This document shows, piece after piece, positions 7,890-13,464 of a DNA stretch of 13,464 nucleotides. How positions within the stretch are numbered: position 1 is the stretch's first letter; each line of letters opens with the position of its first letter. Both the position numbers and the translations under genes were made by a program. This DNA comes from Bacteroidota bacterium. GTDB lineage: Bacteria > Bacteroidota > Bacteroidia > NS11-12g > UBA955. The notes below the pieces were generated by a model. It was given only the letters and a program-made list of their open reading frames with translations. It had not been told where the DNA came from and did no database searches. The stretch covers positions 1-13,464 of the forward strand of contig JAIYBO010000089.1 of assembly GCA_027488495.1 (NCBI GenBank), written 5' to 3'.

Positions 7890-8222
7890 TTAAGCCTGGC
7901 CCGTTGGTCCACCAAAGCCAAAAGGCACCGCGTGTGGAGGCATCCCGTTACCTTCTTCCAAAGGAATTTCACCAAAATGATCCTCGTATCTACCCAAATT
8001 GTCGCTCAATGCCATTACCAATCGCTTGGCGTGTTGAGGGGCAAGTATGATCCTACTCTTGACTTTCCCTTTGGGAATACCTGGCATCATTCTCACGAAA
8101 TCCACAATGAACTCCGTTTGAGAATGTGTGATAATCGCAAAGTTGCTGTAAATACCCTCAGCAATCTCTTCGGTAAGTTCGATATCCAAACCTGGACCTT
8201 GTTCTTGATTTTCTTCCATCAT
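7890..8222 (-). CDS. DUF3467 family protein
   Basis: This 110-residue cytoplasmic protein has no known function. It matches the DUF3467 pattern as I know it: IYSNFAIITHSQTEFIVDF (25-43), an RMMPG turn, KVKSRIILAPQHAKRLVMAL (53-72), then NLGRYEDHFGEI (75-86). The C-terminus is a flexible Gly/Pro-rich tail. No signal peptide, membrane helix or catalytic motif is visible. Two ATGs stand side by side (8222 and 8219), and either could be used. The candidate promoter just upstream places the transcription start only a few bases before them. It is the first gene of a two-gene unit with paaN, 33 bp apart. The pairing is the only functional hint available. Confidence 0.8.
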   Translation of the reverse strand: MMEENQEQGPGLDIELTEEIAEGIYSNFAIITHSQTEFIVDFVRMMPGIPKGKVKSRIILAPQHAKRLVMALSDNLGRYEDHFGEIPLEEGNGMPPHAVPFGFGGPTGQA

Positions 8223-8231
8223 GTGATATTA

Positions 8232-8261
8232 CAAAATTAATCTACCCAACGCATTTCACAA
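8232..8261 (-). promoter_or_regulatory. Bacteroidota-type promoter for the DUF3467-paaN unit
   Basis: On the - strand, TTG (8261-8259), a 19-bp spacer and TAATTTTG (8239-8232) match TTG-N17-23-TAnnTTTG exactly. Transcription would start near 8225, a few bases before the tandem ATGs at 8222 and 8219, so the mRNA would be almost leaderless. It lies in the 76-bp gap after ridA, so this pair can be expressed apart from ridA. Confidence 0.65.
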
Positions 8262-8298
8262 CCAATATCACCCAATAATCCATAAAATCCTATTGGCA

Positions 8299-8682
8299 TC
8301 ACTTCACGCAAACCACTGATATTTCTACCAAGGCATCCTTGGGTAATCGACTTACTTGAACCGTCTCTCTTGCGGGGTAATTCCCTTCCTGAAAAAAGCT
8401 TCCATAAATGGCATTCACCTTGGGAAAATCATTCATGTCTTTCAAAAATATCGAAGACTTTACCACATGATTCCAATCCAAACCCGCAGCATCCAGTAAT
8501 GCCCCGATATTGCTCATCACCCGCTTCGATTGAATCTCCACATCCGTTTCACTGTCGAAAGCACCCGTTTTGGGGTCTAACCCTATCTGACCGGAAAAGT
8601 AAAATGTGTTACCCACCCTTACTGCTTGACTGTATGGCCCAATCGGTTTTGGGGCATTTTCAGAATAAATGATTTCTCGCAT
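8299..8682 (-). CDS. ridA: RidA-family 2-iminobutanoate/2-iminopropanoate deaminase
   Basis: This 127-residue trimeric cytoplasmic enzyme hydrolyses reactive enamine/imine intermediates released by PLP enzymes such as threonine dehydratase, giving 2-oxo acids and ammonia. Key residues fall at exactly the E. coli RidA positions: Y17 in GPYSQA, S30-G31-Q32, R105 in YPARETVQVSRLP, and E120 in LVEIS. R105 is the substrate-carboxylate binding Arg that marks the active RidA subfamily. The frame stays open upstream to an ATG at 8787, but MREIIYSENAPKPIGPYSQ from 8682 is the standard N-terminus, and the longer form would overlap the divergent gene by 79 bp. The divergent start at 8709 leaves only 26 bp between the genes. 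No good TAnnTTTG is seen on this strand, so its promoter, if separate, lies inside the divergent gene. Confidence 0.94.
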   Translation of the reverse strand: MREIIYSENAPKPIGPYSQAVRVGNTFYFSGQIGLDPKTGAFDSETDVEIQSKRVMSNIGALLDAAGLDWNHVVKSSIFLKDMNDFPKVNAIYGSFFQEGNYPARETVQVSRLPKDALVEISVVCVK

Positions 8683-8693
8683 GTTCTTTGATG

Positions 8694-8701
8694 TAATTTT
8701 G
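8694..8701 (+). promoter_or_regulatory. -7 promoter element for the divergent dehydrogenase-like gene
   Basis: TAATTTTG matches TAnnTTTG exactly and ends 7 bp before the ATG at 8709. The usual transcription start would fall on or next to the A of that ATG, implying a leaderless mRNA. There is no TTG at the -33 position. The element sits in the 26-bp gap shared with ridA. Confidence 0.5.
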
Positions 8702-8708
8702 TAATTGC

Positions 8709-9386
8709 ATGAAAATAGGAATATTGGCAAGCCCAACCAAACAAGCCGCTTGGGAAAGCAAACAAACACCCGCCGTTTCATATTCATGGGTGCAAGATAG
8801 TAAAGCCCATGAAGATTACGATGTATTCATCGACTTGGATTTCGACAACCACACAGAAAGGATTGTTTCTTACTCAACCAACGCCCGCACTGTTTTTTTA
8901 CTCGGAGCCGTTAAATGCACAATCGAAAGTGCATTTCATCAACACAAACTCTCTTGGACCGGCGCCCTCAACAATAAAAATCAAATCATTGGTTTCAATG
9001 CGATGTGCAGTTTTGTTGAACGCAATACACTGGAATTCACAAACCCTATGGGCATCGATCAAAGCAGATTACAAACCATTGCTGAACAACTTGGATTTCC
9101 CCAAATGGAAGTAGTTGAAAGCAGAATTGGGCTAATTACTCCAAGGGTGGTATGCATGATCATCAATGAAGCTTATTACACGGTGCAAGAAGGCACTGCC
9201 AATCGGGCCGATATTGACCAAGCCATGAAACTAGGCACGAATTATCCAATGGGGCCATTTGAATGGTGCCATAAAATTGGTATCGCCGATGTTTATGAAA
9301 CTTTGGAAGCCATATATAACGACACACATGATGAACGTTACAAGATTTGCAGTTTGTTAAAGCATGATTACCTCACCCTACTTTGA
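8709..9386 (+). CDS. Degenerate 3-hydroxyacyl-CoA dehydrogenase-like protein (probable pseudoenzyme)
   Basis: This 225-residue protein ends in a well-preserved 3-hydroxyacyl-CoA dehydrogenase C-terminal domain (about 137-225): R146, NEAYYTVQEG (153-162), ADIDQAMKLGTNYPMGPFEW (167-186). The first 130 residues resemble a shortened NAD domain with the key residues gone. MKIGILASPTKQ replaces the GxGxxG dinucleotide motif. The position of the catalytic His is N97 (IIGFNAM), while the partner Glu is kept 12 residues later as E109, the same spacing as H158/E170 in the human enzyme. Length is well below the usual 280-300. There is no frameshift or stop, so it looks maintained rather than decaying. 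A non-redox role, such as binding acyl-CoA or pairing with another subunit, is possible but unproven. It diverges from ridA and ends at the 36-bp palindrome. Confidence 0.75.
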   Translation: MKIGILASPTKQAAWESKQTPAVSYSWVQDSKAHEDYDVFIDLDFDNHTERIVSYSTNARTVFLLGAVKCTIESAFHQHKLSWTGALNNKNQIIGFNAMCSFVERNTLEFTNPMGIDQSRLQTIAEQLGFPQMEVVESRIGLITPRVVCMIINEAYYTVQEGTANRADIDQAMKLGTNYPMGPFEWCHKIGIADVYETLEAIYNDTHDERYKICSLLKHDYLTLL

Positions 9387-9445
9387 TTTGATTTTAATCA
9401 ACTAAATACAAATTCTTAACAACCATTTTTATTGCGTTATAAATA

Positions 9446-9481
9446 AACAAAAAGGGGCGCCAATTGGCGCCCCTTTTTGTT
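9446..9481. terminator. Bidirectional intrinsic terminator, 36-bp perfect palindrome
   Basis: Bases 9446-9481 form a perfect inverted repeat with 18-bp arms and an AATT centre: GGGGCGCC opposite GGCGCCCC, with A5 and T5 flanks. It serves both the dehydrogenase-like gene (stop 9386) and the converging giant gene (stop 9526). Its plan is nearly the same as the palindrome at 6125-6166. Confidence 0.9.
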
Positions 9482-9525
9482 ATCCAATCAGATCAAATCT
9501 GAATGGCTTTTATTTGAATCAACTC

Positions 9526-9786
9526 TTACTTCTGAACCGTGATCTTCTTGGTCACTTGCTTGCTACCTGAAGTTACTTGTACCAAGTACACTCCGTTGCT
9601 CAAGCCATCTGTGTTCAAGCTCATCACACCTTCGTTTGCAACCGTTCTGCTGCTCACCATCTTGCCCTCAATGCTCATCACATTCACTGTGATGTTTGCG
9701 CCAAAGGTTTCAGAGGTAGCTACTTTGATGTCACCTGCAGTTGGGTTGGGATAAACCGCTACACCCACTTCCTGCAAATCTTTCAC
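9526..9786 (-). other. T9SS type A C-terminal sorting domain of the giant protein
   Basis: The last 86 residues begin after KDLQEVGV with VYPNPTAGDIKV, continue through a VMSIEGKMV strand and the LSNGVYLVQVTSG motif, and end in the basic strand KQVTKKITVQK. This is the standard signal that directs proteins through the type IX secretion system. PorU-type sortase cuts it off and attaches the protein to the cell surface. It is the strongest single clue to the phylum. Confidence 0.92.
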
Positions 9787-12700
9787 CGCTGCACGGTTCA
9801 TTACCACTTTCTTGGTCTTTGAACATTCGCAACCGGTCTGACGCACTACTGCCTTCATGGTCACAGTGTATTCACCGTCGCTCTGCAAGTCATAGTTCAC
9901 TGCTGCATTTACATCTTTAGACTTCATCGTTCCTCCACCTGCGAATACCCAAGTGTAGTCAACGTTGTTTTGTCCACCGGCAACACCTACAGAATTCACG
10001 GGTTCGGCTTTGATTCCGTAGAAGCTAAATCCATAGTCTGGGGTGGCTTGGAAATCACAAGTACGTGGTGATTCATTGATTGTTACACGCTGAGTGATAG
10101 AATCTGCGCAACCACCGGCAATGTATGCATACAAGGTTACGTTGTAGCTTGTAGTTTGAACAATGTTGTACAATTTAGAAGGGTCTGAATTGGTAGACGA
10201 TGTGTTATCTCCAAAATCCCAAACATAAGTGATATCACCTTGTGGCCATGTGGTGTTGTTTACAAATACCACTTGGTCTCCAGCACATACGTCTGTTGCA
10301 GTGAAGTTGGCTTTTGGTTGGGTGGCCACATTGAGTTGTTTAGAGATTACATCAGAGCAACCGTTGTCTAATGTTACCAAAAGTGTGATGTTTTTAGGAC
10401 CCAAATTGCTCCAGTTCTTGCTGGGTGACTTGGTCTTGCTTGTAGTACCGTCGCCGAAACTCCAGTTGTAGTTGGCCACTGATCCAGCAACATCCGCTGT
10501 GGTGTTGGTGAATTCAGTTGGGGTCAATGAACATGCTGGGGTGTTGGTGAAGCCCGCTTTGGGTGATTCACGTACTTCGATGCTTCTAACCATTGAATCT
10601 TTACATCCAAACTCAGACATGGCAATCAATTTTACGTTTTTGTTACCAGATTTAGAGAATGTGTACTTGGGAGACTCGTCGGTGCTTACGCTTCCGTTGT
10701 CGTTGAAATTCCAGAAGCTACCTACCAATCCTGACCCGATGGTGGTTTGGTTGGTGAATACAAATTCATCGTTGTCGCATGATCCGCTCTTCAACACAAA
10801 CTTGGCTGTAGGTTTTTCAAACTGATATACTTTTTGGGTCAACTTGGCTACGCAACCGTTCAAATCGGCACTCAATGTTACGTTATAAGTACCTGGCTTG
10901 CTGTATTTGTATTTGGCATCAGTGGTTGAAGCACTTGCTCCGTTTCCAAAATCCCACGACATTTTTGCTGTGATGGGGCTAGTTTTGTTGGTGAATACCA
11001 AGTCTTGACCCAAACATGCATTGGCTTTGTCAAAAGCAACCGTTGGGATGGCATTCACTTCTACATCATACGATTTGGTGAATACAAATCCATGAGGAAG
11101 TGTTTTGGATGTCAAGAGAACTTTGAATTTACCAGAGCTAGGGAATTGGAATACAGGCTCGGGGGCGTTGGATGTATCCGCAGCACTGCCTGTACCGAAG
11201 TTCCAGAAATGCTCCATAGCACCTGAGTTTACTTTAGAAGTGTTGGTAAATAATACTTCATCGCCGTTACAGATTTTAACTGGGTAAGTGAAATCTGGGG
11301 TAATAGAAGGATAAATCAACACGCGACGTTTGATGAAGGTATCGCAGCCGTTGTTATTGTCGGTTACTTTCAATACTACCGTAACGAAGCTGTCTTCCAA
11401 AGTTGCGTCAGATGTTTTGAATTGAACTTCTAAGTTGGTTGATCCACTTGGCGGAGTCAAGGTAGCACCAGTGATGGCTTTTCCACCTTGGGTGTATGCT
11501 TGTACCGTAGCGTACCAATTGTTTGGCGATGAGGTTCCGTAAGTAGAGTTGCTGTAAACACGGGGTGCTCTAACATCATAAATTACGGGTTGATCGAGTA
11601 CTGTGATATCGAACGGTCTGCCTCTTTGATAAATTGCTGTGTTGGGTGTAGTGGTTTTTGTAGAGAATTCATAGAAACCTCCGCCTGGAGCAGGTTTTAC
11701 CAAAGTTGAGAAAGTGAATGAATCGTTCTTTGTGTTATCGTCTGGAATGTCCAAGTAAATTTTAATGGTGGTTTGACCAGCGATATCCAATACCACAGGG
11801 GTTTTGAAATTGTATACAAATGAATCTCCGGGTAAAATGCGTTGAGTAACCACTTCTCTGGTTGCTTTTCCGTTCACGCTAAATGCCACATTGAAATTAT
11901 AGATGGTATCTACAAATGTATTGCGAATGGTTAGGCTGGCTGTAGATTCATGTCCAGCACATACAGTGCTTGCAACAGAGTATGACGTTCTTACGGCAGC
12001 AATGTCCATGAAGTTTTCCAATGCACCGCGATCACTGTTGCCGATGTTTCTTTTCTTTTTGTTTAGGTCATCGTTGATGTTTGCATTGGTGGGTTTGTTG
12101 TTTTGGGTTTCGAAAGCGTTAGATCGCATATCGAGCTTGGCGAAATCAACCCACTGTGGGTTGGTGTAATTGTCTGCGCTACCCACTTTCACATCGCCTT
12201 TGTATGCACTGTATGTATTGTAGTTAGATGTACCTACGCGCCATAGTTGTGTGGCACCAGGAGCATTTACCAACCAAGAATTGAAGTTGATAGACTGGAT
12301 GTTGTTTGCGGAATTCGAATTCAAGTAGCCTGGATATATGTAATAATTGGATGTTGCATCCAAGATGTTTCCTTCGAAGTTGAAACGAGAGTTCATCTCT
12401 TGGAACAAATAACCATAGGCGAAATGGAACTGGTAGCTCGAATTTCGGGTATGCAATGTGTTTTCTCGAACATCGGCGGTCCAGCCAGAGTTGAAGTTGT
12501 AGGTGTACACGTTGTAGTTTGCAAAGTACCCGTAGTTATTGGCAATCAGGTTGTTGTTGAACCACAAGTTGTTGGGGTAATATATCAACCATCCATACCA
12601 CAAGCCAGTCGTGTTACCACCGCGGTTGTTTGTGAATGTATTGCGCGTTACACGCATAGACCCCATGAAATATAAATAGGTTGTGTACAGGTTACCAGAA

Positions 12701-13464
12701 GATGAGTTACTATCGATCCGGTTGTCTTCCCATGCATTTACGCTACGAACAGAATTGTAGTTGTACCAGTTGTAGAAGATGTAGGTGGTTCCGCCCGATC
12801 CCATGTTGTTGAAACTGTTGTTGGTGATTCGGTTGTTGATGACGTTGTTGTCATAGCAGAAATACATCCAGTGGGTGTAGTTGGTTGACGTAGTGTATGA
12901 TTGGTTTTTGTCTACCACGTTGTTTTGGAAGTTGATCGCATAGGCATAATACAAATAGGCATGGAAGAACTGAGAGTAAGCCACAACGTTGCGGGTTGTA
13001 TTGCCATCGAAGATCACAGGGTTGGTAGCTGATCCGTACAAATACCAACCAAACAAAGTGTAGTATGTGTTGATGTAGTTTGAAGTTGAACTTACGCTTG
13101 CTCCGGCATAGGGCATGTCGTGAAAGTTGTTTCCTCTGTACGATGTTGAACGGTTTGTACCGTAGGTGTAGTAAGTCCAAATGCCATACAAAGTGGTGTT
13201 ACATGGACTGCTGCTGCTAGCGGCCAAACGACTGATGTCGTTGTTGATGAACTGTTCCCCGTTTGTATAGCGGTTATAGATCGCATAGAAGAAGAAGTTG
13301 CGAATGGTATTTCCTTCAAAAGTATTGTTGTTCGCTGTACTTGTGTAGAACGAAACACTTTGTTGGTCAATAATACCGAAAGTTGGACCAGGAGCGCCAC
13401 TGTTGGTAGTTCTCATCGTACAATTCCGGATTGTGTTGAATGAACCATTTTGGCCAGTTGTAGT
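9526..13464 (-). CDS. Very large secreted T9SS protein: beta-helix, CARDB-like, PKD repeats, sorting domain (N-terminus outside window)
   Basis: The frame is open to the right edge, so the ATG at 13416 is internal. 1312 residues are in the window, and numbers here count from that ATG. Residues 1-390 form a Tyr/Asn-rich right-handed parallel beta-helix with about 31-residue repeats (FxGNxIxN-type turns alternating with aromatic blocks). About 471-575 is CARDB-like, with C486. About 600-705 is an Ig-like domain. Five PKD domains follow at about 706-788, 789-866, 868-949, 951-1031 and 1033-1115, marked by WNFGTG, WDFGNG, WNFNDN, WSFGDG and WDFGDN. A divergent sixth (WVFAGGG) is at 1117-1208. Most carry an early Cys and a late G-C, likely a disulfide. 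Residues 1211-1296 are a type A T9SS sorting domain (VYPNPTAGD, GVYLVQV, KKITVQK). It should be exported and anchored on the surface. An adhesin or matrix role is a guess, and no catalytic motif is visible. Confidence 0.9.
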   Translation of the reverse strand, partial: TTTGQNGSFNTIRNCTMRTTNSGAPGPTFGIIDQQSVSFYTSTANNNTFEGNTIRNFFFYAIYNRYTNGEQFINNDISRLAASSSSPCNTTLYGIWTYYTYGTNRSTSYRGNNFHDMPYAGASVSSTSNYINTYYTLFGWYLYGSATNPVIFDGNTTRNVVAYSQFFHAYLYYAYAINFQNNVVDKNQSYTTSTNYTHWMYFCYDNNVINNRITNNSFNNMGSGGTTYIFYNWYNYNSVRSVNAWEDNRIDSNSSSGNLYTTYLYFMGSMRVTRNTFTNNRGGNTTGLWYGWLIYYPNNLWFNNNLIANNYGYFANYNVYTYNFNSGWTADVRENTLHTRNSSYQFHFAYGYLFQEMNSRFNFEGNILDATSNYYIYPGYLNSNSANNIQSINFNSWLVNAPGATQLWRVGTSNYNTYSAYKGDVKVGSADNYTNPQWVDFAKLDMRSNAFETQNNKPTNANINDDLNKKKRNIGNSDRGALENFMDIAAVRTSYSVASTVCAGHESTASLTIRNTFVDTIYNFNVAFSVNGKATREVVTQRILPGDSFVYNFKTPVVLDIAGQTTIKIYLDIPDDNTKNDSFTFSTLVKPAPGGGFYEFSTKTTTPNTAIYQRGRPFDITVLDQPVIYDVRAPRVYSNSTYGTSSPNNWYATVQAYTQGGKAITGATLTPPSGSTNLEVQFKTSDATLEDSFVTVVLKVTDNNNGCDTFIKRRVLIYPSITPDFTYPVKICNGDEVLFTNTSKVNSGAMEHFWNFGTGSAADTSNAPEPVFQFPSSGKFKVLLTSKTLPHGFVFTKSYDVEVNAIPTVAFDKANACLGQDLVFTNKTSPITAKMSWDFGNGASASTTDAKYKYSKPGTYNVTLSADLNGCVAKLTQKVYQFEKPTAKFVLKSGSCDNDEFVFTNQTTIGSGLVGSFWNFNDNGSVSTDESPKYTFSKSGNKNVKLIAMSEFGCKDSMVRSIEVRESPKAGFTNTPACSLTPTEFTNTTADVAGSVANYNWSFGDGTTSKTKSPSKNWSNLGPKNITLLVTLDNGCSDVISKQLNVATQPKANFTATDVCAGDQVVFVNNTTWPQGDITYVWDFGDNTSSTNSDPSKLYNIVQTTSYNVTLYAYIAGGCADSITQRVTINESPRTCDFQATPDYGFSFYGIKAEPVNSVGVAGGQNNVDYTWVFAGGGTMKSKDVNAAVNYDLQSDGEYTVTMKAVVRQTGCECSKTKKVVMNRAAVKDLQEVGVAVYPNPTAGDIKVATSETFGANITVNVMSIEGKMVSSRTVANEGVMSLNTDGLSNGVYLVQVTSGSKQVTKKITVQK
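12247..13464 (-). repeat. Array of about 31-residue (93-bp) beta-helix coils in the giant gene
   Basis: Twelve Asn-centred turns can be lined up, at N36, N59, N96, N139, N166, N195, N232, N259, N289, N319, N350 and N379 (numbered from the ATG at 13416). They average 31 residues apart, and the last six steps are 27-37. Between them lie aromatic blocks such as FFFYAIY, YYTLFGWYLY, YIFYNWYNY and LWYGWLIYY. The copies diverge strongly at DNA level, apart from GTT runs that encode Asn-Asn pairs. Confidence 0.7.

Noticed and set aside
12247..12675. 142-codon + strand frame, Val-rich, opposite the beta-helix
   Set aside because: The Val runs come from reading the Asn-Asn (AAC) codons of the opposite strand backwards. 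It is a composition artefact of the real - strand gene.
12500..12900. Tandem-repeat or CRISPR-like pattern of GTTGTT-rich segments
   Set aside because: Spacing and sequence vary, no repeated unit of constant length with unique spacers is present, and the segments encode Asn-rich turns of a protein.
12851..13180. 109-codon - strand frame overlapping the giant gene in another frame
   Set aside because: It sits in an alternative frame of a large gene with clear domain structure, has no family resemblance and no independent start signals.
13401..13464. ATG at 13416 as the start of the giant protein
   Set aside because: The frame stays open to the window edge, and the 16 codons upstream (NGSFNTIRNCT) continue the beta-helix pattern. 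There is no signal peptide after this ATG, which a T9SS protein requires.

Overview
The window looks like chromosomal DNA of an aerobic or facultative member of the Bacteroidota. Three things point there. The large protein on the right ends in a type IX secretion (T9SS) C-terminal sorting domain. Several genes are preceded by the phylum's -7 promoter element TAnnTTTG rather than an E. coli type -10 box. Shine-Dalgarno sequences are mostly absent. The protein families (DPP IV peptidase, YceI lipoprotein, PKD-repeat adhesin-like protein) also fit. Base composition and coding style look uniform, and I see no integrase, transposase, tRNA, rRNA or CRISPR array.

Left part, + strand (1-6097). The window opens inside a kup-type potassium transporter gene, of which only the C-terminal cytoplasmic domain is present. 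A secreted dipeptidyl-peptidase IV with all catalytic residues follows 27 bp later. Next come a Bcp-type peroxiredoxin, NAD(P)-dependent glycerol-3-phosphate dehydrogenase (gpsA), a PduO-type cob(I)alamin adenosyltransferase and a YceI-domain lipoprotein. These look mostly like separately promoted housekeeping genes. gpsA, the adenosyltransferase gene and the yceI-like gene each have a TAnnTTTG element a short way upstream of the start.

Middle part (6204-9386). Three genes lie on the - strand, in transcription order ridA, a DUF3467 gene and a PaaN-type aldehyde dehydrogenase gene. The last two form a tight pair behind a good candidate promoter. Diverging from ridA across only 26 bp is a short protein that keeps the layout of 3-hydroxyacyl-CoA dehydrogenase but has lost its NAD-binding glycines and catalytic His. 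It is probably a pseudoenzyme. The neighbourhood suggests handling of reactive aldehyde, imine and CoA intermediates, but that is inference.

Right part, - strand (9526-13464 and beyond). One very large secreted protein, open at the right edge, occupies this part. Its in-window order is a Tyr/Asn-rich parallel beta-helix built of about 31-residue repeats, a CARDB-like domain, an Ig-like domain, five PKD domains plus one divergent one, and the T9SS sorting domain. Each of the two convergent gene boundaries (6098-6203 and 9387-9525) holds a long perfect palindrome with the same architecture, acting as a two-way terminator. No intergenic stretch exceeds about 140 bp. The most unusual items are the beta-helix repeat, the degenerate dehydrogenase and the paired palindromes.
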